Below are positions 54,032 through 62,181 of a DNA stretch of 64,000 nt, in pieces. The stretch comes from Natrialba sp. SSL1 (GTDB lineage: Archaea; Halobacteriota; Halobacteria; Halobacteriales; Natrialbaceae), in NCBI RefSeq assembly GCF_001861355.1, contig NZ_MASN01000052.1:124001-188000 (forward strand). Reading direction: 5' to 3'. The translations under genes were made by a program, and so were the position numbers. Numbering within the stretch: the first letter of the stretch is position 1; each line of letters opens with the position of its first letter. Below the pieces are notes generated by a model, which saw only the letters and a program-made list of their open reading frames with translations, made no database searches and was not told the origin of the DNA.

Positions 54032-55047
54032 TGTCCCGCCTCCGCGAGAGGCGGCTGTGGCTGCAGTAAGTGGATTTCAGCGATCAGTGGTCCGTCCACA
54101 ATGCCGAACTGGGCTGCGAGAACAGCGACCCCCGTCGCGAGAACCAGCGCAAGCACGGCCGAGACGACGGCAGCCGCACGGATCACGCTCGTCGCGCGCT
54201 CGCCGTCCTCGAGTGCCGGCAGTTCTGCGTCGGGGTTGAGGTCGTATACATCTCGTTTGCGCAGGCGAACCGAAAGCGCGCACGCGAGCGTCGCCATCGG
54301 CCACCCCGAGTTTGGCGACGGTGGCGTCCGAGCCCACGTGGCTGCACATCGGAGCGCGAGCGGTGCACCCGCACCGAGTGCGATCGCGACCGCCGAGAGA
54401 CGGGCGGGAACCCACATCACGAAATCGTCCAGCCGCGCGCTCGCGGTTCCGTGTGGCTTCGACGGGTAGCCGAGCATCGAATCGAGCGTGTTGACGCCCT
54501 TGACCCACGCGGCCGCCGCTGCGGCAGCGGGCAGCGAAAACGGAGCGAGGAGCGCGAACGGCAAGAGCGTCGCGACGAGACCGTCCGCGAGATTCTCCGC
54601 CGCGCTCTCGAGTGCCCCACTGCGGAGTTCGGCCGGCGAAAGCGAGGTCGTGTCACGTCCGACAAGGCCGCGTACGCGGTCGCGAGCCGTCTCGAGTGCC
54701 GCCGCAGACCCGGCCGTCGCGCGGACGACCTCGTCGGTCAACTCGAGTAACGAGCGCAAACTGATCGTCAGCCAAAGGACGAGTGCGGCGGCCCCGATGC
54801 CGGCGAGCGGTGACAGGACGGTTGCGGTGAGAACGAACCCGGCGGCCGCGGCGGCGGGGACGAGCGGCACGACGAGTGCGATCGGAATGCCGACGAGGCG
54901 TTGATACCGCTCGTGTTCGCTCCACTCGCGGTCGAACGGCGCGATGAGGCGGCCGAGCCAGGCGACCGGATGGAACGCATTTCGCGGCTCGCCAGCGACG
55001 TGATCGAGCGCAAGCGCGACCGCGAGGAGGATAGCCGTGGTCACCAT
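54022..55047 (-). CDS. cbiB: Adenosylcobinamide-phosphate synthase
   Basis: 341 residues from ATG 55047, integral membrane. CbiB features: LALDHVAGEPRNAFHPVAWLGRLI at the N-terminus, WLTISLRSLLELTDEV, RLDDFVMWVPARLSAVAIALGAG, and a nearly invariant VKGVNTLDSMLGYPSKPHGTASARLDDF. It attaches aminopropanol phosphate to adenosylcobyric acid. First recognised cobamide gene of the row; 46 bp separate it from the HAD gene upstream. Confidence 0.93.
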   Translation of the reverse strand: MVTTAILLAVALALDHVAGEPRNAFHPVAWLGRLIAPFDREWSEHERYQRLVGIPIALVVPLVPAAAAAGFVLTATVLSPLAGIGAAALVLWLTISLRSLLELTDEVVRATAGSAAALETARDRVRGLVGRDTTSLSPAELRSGALESAAENLADGLVATLLPFALLAPFSLPAAAAAAAWVKGVNTLDSMLGYPSKPHGTASARLDDFVMWVPARLSAVAIALGAGAPLALRCAATWARTPPSPNSGWPMATLACALSVRLRKRDVYDLNPDAELPALEDGERATSVIRAAAVVSAVLALVLATGVAVLAAQFGIVDGPLIAEIHLLQPQPPLAEAGQWL

Positions 55048-55093
55048 GAGTCTCCCCTCGCGCGTTCGGCCCGATGAGCTGGTACAGTGGTCG

Positions 55094-55840
55094 TCATTGC
55101 TGTCGCTCACCTTCGGACTCGAGTTCATCGACGTCGGCGAGGGAATCGAGTGCGTCGAGTGTGTCAGGAAATTCGGCGAGGGACTCGAGTACGTGTGTGT
55201 CTCCTAAGTCGTCACTCGTCTCCTCGCCTGGCGTACTGCTGTCGTCTGTCATCCGTTCGTCGGCGAGCAAAAGTGCGGTTCCCCCGACGGACACGATACC
55301 GCCGTCGGTTCGCGGATCGTCGCCGACGTGGACGAGGTCGGCGAGCGAGATACCGAGTTCGGTCGCGGTTTGCTCGAAGATTTCGGGTGCGGGTTTTCGC
55401 CAGCCGCAGCCGACGCTCGTGACGATGGTATCGAACTCATCGCGCGAGAGGGTAGATCGGACGAGTGTTCGTCCGACGAGTTCTGGAACGCTGCAGTTCG
55501 AGCAGAGCGCGACTTCGTGGCCGCGGTCGCGAGCGGCGTCGATCGCCGCCCGTGCACCCGGTCTGGTTTCGATGTCAGGGTCGAACGCGGCGACGACTGC
55601 TCGCCTGGCTGCGTTCCCCTGAACTGTGACACCGCGACTCGCGAGCGCGTGCGAGACGTGCGCGGGGAGCGGTACTTCCGCGCCGTCGGGAGCGTCGATG
55701 TGGATCTCCGTGTACGCGTCCGCCCAGTCGTCGGGCACCGAGACGCCGCGTTCGGCGAGTTCGGTTCCGACGGCTGCGGCGGGATCGGCCGGGTAGTCGG
55801 CGGTAACGAGCGTATCGAAGAGGTCGAACGAGACTCCCAC
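55094..55840 (-). CDS. HAD hydrolase at the head of the cobamide operon
   Basis: 248 residues. HAD motif I SFDLFDTLV with D6 as nucleophile (the +2 residue is F8, not Asp), motif II ALCSNCSVP, motif III CGWRKPAPEIFE and motif IV HVGDDPRTDGG. Its stop lies 46 bp before cbiB on the same strand. No dedicated alpha-ribazole or cobalamin phosphatase (CobC/CobZ) is visible in the row, so this enzyme is a candidate for that step. The missing +2 Asp argues for caution. Confidence 0.82.
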   Translation of the reverse strand: MGVSFDLFDTLVTADYPADPAAAVGTELAERGVSVPDDWADAYTEIHIDAPDGAEVPLPAHVSHALASRGVTVQGNAARRAVVAAFDPDIETRPGARAAIDAARDRGHEVALCSNCSVPELVGRTLVRSTLSRDEFDTIVTSVGCGWRKPAPEIFEQTATELGISLADLVHVGDDPRTDGGIVSVGGTALLLADERMTDDSSTPGEETSDDLGDTHVLESLAEFPDTLDALDSLADVDELESEGERQQ

Positions 55841-55920
55841 GTTCGTGTGATTACCCCAAGTTAACTTTATCTTCGCGGTTCTCGCGAATCGGCCAGAAGT
55901 GGTGTCGGTGTGCCAGAGCG

Positions 55921-56050
55921 TGAACTACCCCACCCTACCTCTCGCCTGACGGCTCGCGCTTGAGGGTGGGGCTTCCTGCTTCTACGACGCGCTTTGCAGA
56001 CACTGAATCGGTATCCACAGGAAGCGCAGTCTCCACAGGCGTTCGAAAAT
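55921..56050 (-). ncRNA. Predicted omega RNA scaffold at the tnpB 3' end
   Basis: On the minus strand AGCCCCACCCTC and AGGGTGGGG form a 9-bp stem (55963-55971 with 55928-55936) around a small inner GCC/GGC stem. This is the position and shape of omega RNA 3' scaffolds. The guide would be the flanking bases just outside: CGCTCTGGCACACCGACACC (minus strand, 55920 to 55901). The 5' limit is a guess. Confidence 0.6.
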
Positions 56051-57215
56051 CACTGAGTGATTTTCGCAGCCCATCAGAACCGACAGGTTCTGAGGACGTT
56101 GATTCGGAGTGTCCCTCTCCTAACTGCTTGATGCCGCGAGAAAGGATGTTCCACGCTGCGTTCGCGTCTCTATCCGCTTCAAACCCACAGGCAGGACACG
56201 AGTGTTCGCGCACCCACAGCGGTTTGTCCGTCGAAACGCCGCAGGACGCACATTCCTTGGTTGTGCCACTCGGGTCTACGGCAACAAAATACGTACCTTC
56301 GCGTTCGCACTTGTATTCGAGCATCCGCAGGAACGTTCCCCACGCCGCTCCTGCTCGGTTCCGTGAATTGCCCGGTAGTTCAACCAAGCCTTTCGCGTCT
56401 AAGTCCTCCACAGCTACTAAATCGTACTCGATAGCGTAGTAGTTCGACAACTTGTGGAGAAAGTCACGGCGCTTTCGCTTGAGGTCAGCGTAGCGTTGGG
56501 CCACAACTCGGCGTTGTTTCTCCCAATTCGCAGAGCCGTGTTCTTTTCGTGAAAGGGAACGCTGTGCCTGTTCCAAGCGTTCGCGCTTGTCGGATAAGGC
56601 GGGAGATTCAACGGCGGTTCCGTCCGTGTCGTGAGCGTACTTGAGAATCCCAACGTCAATACCGACGCACTTCTCGGGATTCTCAGGCTTCTCTGGTGGG
56701 GATTTGGCCGTTTCGATGCCGAGTATGGCGTACCACTCGCCGGTGGGTTCCTGCTTGATTGTGACCGTCTTGATTTCGGCGTCGTCGGGCAGGTCACGGT
56801 GGAAGGTAAGTGGGATTTCTCCGAGTTTCGAGAGCCACAGTCGCGTCCGACCGCTCTTGTTTTTGAGCTTGAAGCCGGATTGACTGTAAGTGAAACTGCG
56901 GAACTCCCCCGGAGCTTTCCAGTTGAGCGTGCCGACGTGGTATCCGTTCTCTTTGCGACCACGAAGCGTCGTGAGATTGTCATACAACCGTTGAACGACC
57001 TTCTGAAGAACCTTTGAGTGTACTTGTTTCAGGTCGTTCCACCATTTCTTGAGGCTGGGCAGGAGTTTCTGTTCGCTGTATGCCGAGGTGTCGTCGGTGC
57101 GGTTGAGGCGGTGAAGGAAATGGTTGTAGACCTGTCTACAGGTATCGACAGTCCACGCTAACTGTTCTTCGAGAGCGTCGGACGGTCGGAGCTGATACCT
57201 GTAGTTGTAGTTCAT
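55935..57215 (-). CDS. tnpB: RNA-guided endonuclease TnpB (IS200/IS605 family)
   Basis: 426 residues. The RuvC triad looks intact: D187 in GIDVG, E270 in VAVEDL and D350 in DRDANAAW. The zinc ribbon has C322/C325 and C340/C343. TnpB uses an RNA copied from the element's right end (omega RNA) to cut DNA at the donor site, which helps keep the element. The C-terminal 60 residues after the ribbon are a variable tail whose codons overlap the right-end hairpin. Directly follows the small gene (TAG-ATG). Confidence 0.93.
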   Translation of the reverse strand: MNYNYRYQLRPSDALEEQLAWTVDTCRQVYNHFLHRLNRTDDTSAYSEQKLLPSLKKWWNDLKQVHSKVLQKVVQRLYDNLTTLRGRKENGYHVGTLNWKAPGEFRSFTYSQSGFKLKNKSGRTRLWLSKLGEIPLTFHRDLPDDAEIKTVTIKQEPTGEWYAILGIETAKSPPEKPENPEKCVGIDVGILKYAHDTDGTAVESPALSDKRERLEQAQRSLSRKEHGSANWEKQRRVVAQRYADLKRKRRDFLHKLSNYYAIEYDLVAVEDLDAKGLVELPGNSRNRAGAAWGTFLRMLEYKCEREGTYFVAVDPSGTTKECASCGVSTDKPLWVREHSCPACGFEADRDANAAWNILSRGIKQLGEGHSESTSSEPVGSDGLRKSLSDFRTPVETALPVDTDSVSAKRVVEAGSPTLKREPSGER

Positions 57216-57338
57216 CTACGAGCGTTCTTCGATGTGTTCGTCAAGTTTCTCTTGGACAAACGAAGACAGACTCAGGTGGTTCTCCTGAATCCACTCGGCT
57301 TGGTCGTCGCGGATAGAGATGTTCTTGCGTGTTGCCAC
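57216..57338 (-). CDS. Ribbon-helix-helix-like miniprotein preceding tnpB
   Basis: 40 residues from GTG 57338. Sequence begins VATRKNISIRDDQAEWIQEN and ends in FVQEKLDEHIEERS: a short beta-strand followed by two helices, the layout of an RHH/CopG dimerising DNA-binding protein. Its TAG is directly joined to the tnpB ATG, so the two are translationally coupled. Probably binds the element's own promoter. No ATG start exists; an AT-rich promoter-like stretch lies just upstream. Confidence 0.72.
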   Translation of the reverse strand: MATRKNISIRDDQAEWIQENHLSLSSFVQEKLDEHIEERS

Positions 57339-57720
57339 ACTACAATATACACAAAATACACAAATAAGGGTTGCGATTGCGTGGGCCTGTGGGCCGAGCG
57401 TCGGACGTGCTTGATACTTGTGCGGCGTTGACGAGACGCTCCGCGTCTCGTTCGCACACCAGAAATCGGAGATTTCTGGGGACGCTGTATCCCCTCCCTA
57501 CTCGCTCCCTCCGGTCGCTCGTTGAGGAAGGGGCCTTAGCGCCTCAATTCAGGTAAGAGAGTGAGCGAGAGGGGACGAGAAGGAGTGAGAGAGAACAAAT
57601 CGAACACCAGTGGATGGCTCTCAGACGGTGTCGGAAAAACGAATGAAACAGGGGCAGCAGAGAGATCAGCAGGAGATGAACGGAGAGAAACCGCGCTATA
57701 CGTTCCGGTGAGCCAGCAAT

Positions 57721-58332
57721 TCAGTCGAGTCGCGCGAACGCGAGGTTGCCCGAGATATTCTTGATGTAGATATCGACGACGTCACCCTCCTGTGCGCCGG
57801 GGACGAAAATCGTGTACTCGCCCTTTTCGGCGACACCGTCGCCCTTGCGGCCGGTGCCGGTAATTTCGACGGTGTAGGTCTTGCCCTCCTCGACGGCTTC
57901 CTGCTGTTGCTGCTGTGCGGCGCTCGTCGAGCGCTTGGTGACCGGTCGGAACGCACCACAGGCGTCACAGCGCAGCATTGGCGTGCGGTCCTCGCGAACG
58001 AGGCGGGTGTCCGGCAGGCCACACTCCGTACAGAGGACGTACTCGTCGACGTAGGCGTCGACCGCCGCGTTGAAGTCCTGCTCGGAGAAGGTCCCGTTGT
58101 ACCGGCCGCGTCCGTCCTCGAACTTGCCGCTGGTTCCCATCTCTCGCTGAACGAACCGGTGAAGGTGCTCGTCCTCACGCGAGAGCACGTCGGCGATTTC
58201 GCCCAGGTTCGTAAACCGGGTGAACGCGCCGTCTTTCTGTGTCTGTGCGTCGGGGATCTGTAACCGTTCTTCGTCGCCCCCAATGTCGGGAACGTCCGCC
58301 ATCGCTCGGTCGAGACTCGACTCGTAATCCAT
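57721..58332 (-). CDS. Translation initiation factor aIF-2 subunit beta with TRAM domain
   Basis: 203 residues from ATG 58332. Central aIF2-beta fold (about 20-105) with HLHRFVQREMGTSGKFEDGRGRYNG, then the zinc ribbon (CTECGLPDTRL...CDACGAFRPV, four Cys at about 115-140), a Gln-rich linker and a C-terminal TRAM RNA-binding domain (about 155-203: EGKTYTVEITGTGRKGDGVAEKGEYTIFVPGAQEGD). Part of the initiator-tRNA delivery complex. The TRAM fusion is typical of Halobacteria. Confidence 0.95.
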   Translation of the reverse strand: MDYESSLDRAMADVPDIGGDEERLQIPDAQTQKDGAFTRFTNLGEIADVLSREDEHLHRFVQREMGTSGKFEDGRGRYNGTFSEQDFNAAVDAYVDEYVLCTECGLPDTRLVREDRTPMLRCDACGAFRPVTKRSTSAAQQQQQEAVEEGKTYTVEITGTGRKGDGVAEKGEYTIFVPGAQEGDVVDIYIKNISGNLAFARLD

Positions 58333-58423
58333 ATGCGAGGAAAGACGACGCTGACGTAAATCCGTTCTGCTATCACGATCCGGCGACGGAACCGGGACAG
58401 GAACCCGGTATCCTCCGGTATCC

Positions 58424-58855
58424 TCAGAGCGACTCGCTTCCCGCGTCGCTGGCCGACCCCTGCGTCTCGTCATCGAGACTGTCCAGATCCCGCTCCGGAT
58501 TCGCCTCTGCTCGACCAGCCGCTTCGCCCGTCACTTCGCCATAAATCGCCTCCCTCGCCGCCGCTTCGCTCTCGAACTCCTCGGTTGCAAGCCGGTCAAA
58601 CACACTGCCAAGCGACTCCGTCTCGTTCGGCATGTCGATCGGGTCGCTCCCGTACTCGGTCGCGATCTCCTCGCCAGTGACTGGGTACTCGAGTTCCCCG
58701 AGATGCCGCTCGACATCCTCAAGGACGGATTCGGTGGTCTCGGCGCGCTGGGACTGTCGTTGTTCGGCCTGGTCCTGGACGCGATCGACATCAGGGTCCG
58801 GGCCGCTTCCGTTCTCGCTGCCGTCGTTGCTCCCGCCGGGGCCGTTTTCACTCAT
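58424..58855 (-). CDS. DUF5789 family protein
   Basis: 143 residues from ATG 58855. Conserved middle: VERHLGELEYPVTGEEIATEYGSDPIDMPNETESLGSVFDRLATEEFESEAAAREAIYGEVTGEAAGR, the DUF5789 pattern of haloarchaea. Flanks are Gly/Asp/Ser-rich. Function unknown. Same strand as aIF2-beta, 91 bp upstream of it. Confidence 0.85.
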   Translation of the reverse strand: MSENGPGGSNDGSENGSGPDPDVDRVQDQAEQRQSQRAETTESVLEDVERHLGELEYPVTGEEIATEYGSDPIDMPNETESLGSVFDRLATEEFESEAAAREAIYGEVTGEAAGRAEANPERDLDSLDDETQGSASDAGSESL

Positions 58856-59367
58856 ACGCGGCGCTATCATCACGTCGACCAAAAGCCGTCGGCCAGCGCG
58901 TGCGTGCACGACTACGATGACCTAGAGACGCAGACGATGACGCAGAGCCACGTAATCACGGTCAACCACAGCCGAAGAGTGACAATCGTAGGGGACTCGA
59001 GTAGACTACGGCCGGCAGGAAGACACCCTGTTCGCAATCGAACCTTCGACTTCGAAGTTATGCAAACGTCGTTTGCCACGTTCACAGGCACTTACTCCCG
59101 GGATCACTATGGGACCAATGCCCGCGGTAGTGTCAGTTACCACCGTCACCACCTACCACTACCGCAGGGCACACTGCGCTCTGCTGGCGATCACTGCGTT
59201 TTCCCGCTGTTTGCCCGCGGTAGGCAGCCAGGAGACAATAGACCATCGTGATAGACGCGTTACTGCACGCCGTCTACAGTAGCTGGAGGAGACGTCGGTT
59301 CGAACGGAAGTGACTGTCGGAAAGGCAGATCAATCGTCAGTCAACTACGAAGCGGCTGGAAAACGAG
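58856..59367. other. 512-bp gene-free region with an inverted repeat
   Basis: No convincing coding frame. GCCCGCGGTAGTG (59120-59132) faces a near-complementary copy CACTACCGCAGGGC (59157-59170, one bulged base), and a third copy GCCCGCGGTAG lies at 59213-59223. This could be a stem-loop RNA of about 50 nt or an operator. It sits beside tRNA-Tyr, whose transcript reads leftward into it. Confidence 0.45.
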
Positions 59368-59441
59368 TCCGCCCTCCCCGATTTGAACGGGGGGCAAGTC
59401 GATCTACAGTCGACTGCTCTACCAGTCTGAGCTAAGGGCGG
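59368..59441 (-). tRNA. tRNA-Tyr (GTA anticodon)
   Basis: 74 nt. Acceptor stem CCGCCCT/AGGGCGG is fully paired with discriminator A (no CCA encoded). The anticodon loop CTGTAGA carries GTA. The T arm has CCCCG/CGGGG with loop TTCAAAT. No intron is visible. Confidence 0.95.
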
Positions 59442-59523
59442 TCGCACTCAAACGTAGTCGCCGAGGTAGACATAAGGGTTATTATTTCTGCGCCGACCCA
59501 ACTATGGTACCACGTAACAGCAT

Positions 59524-59568
59524 GATTGATATAGGAGGCGTATCAATATGCCTGTATATCGGCCATGA
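59524..59568 (+). promoter_or_regulatory. cdrL leader: SD inside an inverted repeat and a 6-codon upstream ORF
   Basis: ATTGATA-N9-TATCAAT (59525-59531, 59541-59547) encloses GGAGG (59534-59538). Nine bases on, ATG 59548 opens a six-codon frame MPVYRP whose TGA (59566-59568) overlaps the cdrL ATG (59565) as ATGA. This could couple or gate cdrL translation; alternatively the repeat is an operator. Confidence 0.45.
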
Positions 59569-60377
59569 GCAAGATCACGTTCCGCGCTGACGACGACCTC
59601 GTCGAGGAACTCGAGTCCCTCGAACTCTCCAAGAGCGAGGCGATGCGTCAGGCCCTTCGGTCCTATCTCGGCCACGACGATGCCGAGCGACGGACCGCCG
59701 ACGAGGCGCGTGCGGAACGAGCAGCGGCATCGACACCCACCGAAGAACCATCACTCGGCACGCAACTCGAGTGCATGCTCGAGGAGTTCGTCTGCGAGCA
59801 TGTCGACGAACGGCTCGATGAGCGACTCGAGTCCCAAGCGGACGAGAGTCGCGGTCGTCGAGTCAGAGCGGTGGAAACGACGTCAGACACCGGGCGTCGC
59901 GGTGAGAGTCGGATGCGGAGGCAGCCGCCAGCACGTGACCCACAGGATGTAAACGTCAGTATTTCGCTGACTGGCGTTGCCGAGGGTATCCCCAGGCAGT
60001 CCTCGGCTGAACAGGAGCAAGCGCCGAGCGTGCAGACGCGTGAGACAACACGGACGAACAGTCCACAACCGGGCACTCAGACAGACAGTGGTCAGGCTAG
60101 CCCAACCGATCGCAGTGCTGTCGGACAGGATCGATCGGCACCCACTCGGACCAACGAGCAGTCACAGATGAACACACAGACAGCGTCGACAGAGAGCCAC
60201 ACCTGTGATCAGTGTGGTGAAGCCGTCGACGCAGACCACGTCCACTGTCCGAACTGTGGCGAGAAGTCCTCGCGACGGCTGTTCTGTGAGTGTGGCGATG
60301 AGTACCGGTCAGACTGGTCGTTCTGCCCCGGTTGTGGACGGCGGACGCCGGCAGCAGACGTCTTAGAGCCCCGATAG
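59565..60377 (+). CDS. cdrL: CdrL-type regulator: RHH domain with C-terminal double zinc ribbon
   Basis: 270 residues. N-terminal ribbon-helix-helix (1-45: SKITFRADDDLVEELESLELSKSEAMRQALRSYLG), long disordered middle (about 60-205), then a C-terminal double zinc ribbon with four Cys pairs (CDQCGEAV, CPNCGEKS, CECGDEY, CPGCGRR). In Halobacterium and Haloferax the CdrL protein upstream of cdrS-ftsZ2 binds the cdrS promoter and CdrS controls division genes. Domain order and neighbours match; I infer the same role here. Confidence 0.85.
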   Translation: MSKITFRADDDLVEELESLELSKSEAMRQALRSYLGHDDAERRTADEARAERAAASTPTEEPSLGTQLECMLEEFVCEHVDERLDERLESQADESRGRRVRAVETTSDTGRRGESRMRRQPPARDPQDVNVSISLTGVAEGIPRQSSAEQEQAPSVQTRETTRTNSPQPGTQTDSGQASPTDRSAVGQDRSAPTRTNEQSQMNTQTASTESHTCDQCGEAVDADHVHCPNCGEKSSRRLFCECGDEYRSDWSFCPGCGRRTPAADVLEPR

Positions 60378-60407
60378 CTGTCTGACAGTCACAGCTGACG
60401 AACAGTT

Positions 60408-60579
60408 GTAAGACACTGAAACTCCGGCTCGCCGATAGTTTTATTATGAAGGACGGTATTCTGTTTATTCGCGTAAGACGATTGTCTTACACCGGGCAGG
60501 AACTGCCCAAAATCGCCCGATTGTGGGCGATCGCGGTGTAAGACACGGCGCGTCTGACAGGGGCGCGCCATCGTCTTAC
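60408..60579 (+). promoter_or_regulatory. Structured cdrS-ftsZ2 promoter/leader with five GTAAGAC half-sites
   Basis: GTAAGAC occurs at 60408, 60473 and 60538 (65 bp apart each); GTCTTAC at 60484 and 60573. 60473-60490 is a 7-4-7 palindrome. Stem-loops GGGCA/TGCCC (60494-60508), TCGCCC/GGGCGA (60513-60530) and GGCGCG/CGCGCC (60547-60569) follow, the last enclosed by a GTAAGAC/GTCTTAC pair. TATA-like TTTTATTA lies at 60439-60446. The palindrome is placed near the expected transcription start, fitting an operator for CdrL or CdrS. Confidence 0.7.
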
Positions 60580-60597
60580 CCAACGGGGAATACAACA

Positions 60598-60777
60598 ATG
60601 GAGCGTGTGACACTGCGAATTCCGAAACAGCAGATCGATGAGGTAGAGCAGCTGGTTGACTCGGGCGAGTTCCCGAACCGGAGTGAAGCGATCCGGTCGG
60701 CCGTCCGCGAGATGATCAACGAGCAGTACGACGGCCACAGCGAACAGGCCGGGAAACACAACTGGGCAAAGGTCTAA
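60598..60777 (+). CDS. cdrS: CdrS, small RHH regulator of cell division
   Basis: 59 residues from ATG 60598. Pure ribbon-helix-helix: [20 protein letters not shown], then [16 protein letters not shown]. In model haloarchaea CdrS controls ftsZ2 and other genes of the division cycle. Only 2 bp separate its stop from the ftsZ2 ATG, so they form one operon. The leader carries repeated GTAAGAC elements. Confidence 0.9.
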   Translation: MERVTLRIPKQQIDEVEQLVDSGEFPNRSEAIRSAVREMINEQYDGHSEQAGKHNWAKV

Positions 60778-60779
60778 CA

Positions 60780-61967
60780 ATGCAGGATATTGTTCAGGAC
60801 GCCCTTGAGAACGCGGAACAGGAAGCCCGAGAGATGGACGCCACGATGGACGACGACGAGTTCGGTGACCCCCGAATCGTCATCGTCGGCTGTGGCGGTG
60901 CCGGCAACAACACCATCAACCGGCTGTATAACATTGGCGTCGACGGCGCTGACACCGTGGCGATCAACACGGACAAACAGCACCTGAAGATGATCGAAGC
61001 CGACACGAAGATCCTCGTCGGCAAGTCGCTCACGAACGGGCTCGGCGCTGGCGGTGACCCGTCGATGGGCGAACGCGCAACGGAAATGGCCCAGAGCACG
61101 GTCAAAGAGGTCCTCGGTGACGCAGACCTCGTCTTCGTGACAGCAGGTATGGGCGGTGGCACCGGCACGGGTGCCGCCCCCGTCGTCTCGAAGATCGCCA
61201 AAGAGCAGGGTGCGATCGTCGTCGGCATGGTCTCGACGCCGTTCAACGTCGAGCGTGCCCGCACGGTCAAGGCTGAGGAAGGACTCGAGAAGCTCCGCGA
61301 TCAGGCGGACTCGATCATCGTCCTCGACAACAACCGACTGCTCGATTACGTCCCGAACCTTCCGATCGGCAAGGCGTTCTCGGTGATGGACCAGATCATC
61401 GCCGAAACCGTCAAGGGAATCTCGGAGACGATCACCCAGCCGTCGCTGATCAATCTGGACTACGCAGACATGTCCACGATCATGAATCAGGGCGGCGTCG
61501 CGGTGATGCTCGTCGGCGAGACACAGGATAAGAACAAGACCGACGAGGTCGTCAAGGACGCGATGAACCACCCGCTACTGGACGTCGACTACCGTGGTGC
61601 ATCCGGTGGTCTCGTCCACATTACGGGTGGCCCGGACCTCACACTCAAAGAGGCCGAGGGCATCGCGGACAACATCACGGAGCGCCTCGAGGCGTCTGCA
61701 AACGTCATCTGGGGCGCCCGGATTCAAGAGAACTACAAGGGCAAGGTCCGCGTCATGGCGATCATGACCGGTGTTCAGAGCGCGCAGGTGCTGGGCCCGA
61801 CGACGCAGAAGCAGGCCGACAAGTCCCGTGCGAGCATCGAGGGACTCAACGACGGCGACTTCGACGCGAGCAACAACGTCGAACAGTCCGGCCAGAGCTT
61901 CGGTGCCCAGAGCGACGGCGGCCGAAGCGAACTCGACAAGCAAAACGGCGTCGACGTTATCCGTTAA
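60780..61967 (+). CDS. ftsZ2: Cell division protein FtsZ2
   Basis: 395 residues. Tubulin-type GTP-binding loop GGGTGTG (residues 125-131), VGCGGAGNN near 36-44, and a T7 catalytic loop region NLDYAD at 225-230. FtsZ2 drives ring constriction in haloarchaea while FtsZ1 recruits; the cdrS-ftsZ2 pairing identifies this paralogue. The C-terminal 60 residues are a variable tail rich in Ser/Asn/Gly that may bind partners. A GACTGC-GGC-GCAGTC hairpin (61977-61991) follows the stop. Confidence 0.95.
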   Translation: MQDIVQDALENAEQEAREMDATMDDDEFGDPRIVIVGCGGAGNNTINRLYNIGVDGADTVAINTDKQHLKMIEADTKILVGKSLTNGLGAGGDPSMGERATEMAQSTVKEVLGDADLVFVTAGMGGGTGTGAAPVVSKIAKEQGAIVVGMVSTPFNVERARTVKAEEGLEKLRDQADSIIVLDNNRLLDYVPNLPIGKAFSVMDQIIAETVKGISETITQPSLINLDYADMSTIMNQGGVAVMLVGETQDKNKTDEVVKDAMNHPLLDVDYRGASGGLVHITGGPDLTLKEAEGIADNITERLEASANVIWGARIQENYKGKVRVMAIMTGVQSAQVLGPTTQKQADKSRASIEGLNDGDFDASNNVEQSGQSFGAQSDGGRSELDKQNGVDVIR

Positions 61968-61976
61968 CTGACGCCA

Positions 61977-61991
61977 GACTGCGGCGCAGTC
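61977..61991 (+). terminator. Hairpin just after ftsZ2
   Basis: 6-bp stem GACTGC/GCAGTC with loop GGC, beginning 10 nt after the ftsZ2 stop. A T-rich stretch follows only about 35 nt later, so it is either a 3'-end stabiliser or an imperfect terminator. Confidence 0.45.
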
Positions 61992-62181
61992 ACTGCAGTA
62001 CGGTTGCGGTTCGATTTCGATTTTGTGTGGACCGCTTCGTTTCGTTTCATCTCGTTTCCGAGTGTCTTACTTGACGTGAGACTGTGTGCGGACAGCGCCT
62101 CGTATTCGATACCACCGGTTCGTGCGGTATTCGACCGGAATGTACAACAGGCCCCACGAAGACAGTGTGAGACGACCAGCG

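Larger units (their letters stand above)
55921..57552 (-). mobile_element. IS1341-type (tnpB-only) insertion element
   Basis: About 1.63 kb. The right end is marked by the 9-bp hairpin after tnpB (55928-55971); the left end by the conserved-looking tract CTGAATTGAGGCGCTAAGG on the minus strand near 57534-57552. Three hairpins follow inside the left end: 57432-57450 (8-bp stem), 57459-57479 (9-bp stem) and a looser C-run/G-run pair at 57491-57533. It carries tnpB and a small upstream gene but no tnpA, so movement needs a TnpA in trans. Ends are estimated to a few bases. Confidence 0.75.

Noticed and set aside
58703-59251. 182-residue plus-strand frame across the tRNA-side gap
   Set aside because: Overlaps DUF5789 on the opposite strand and has no protein-like composition in the rest.
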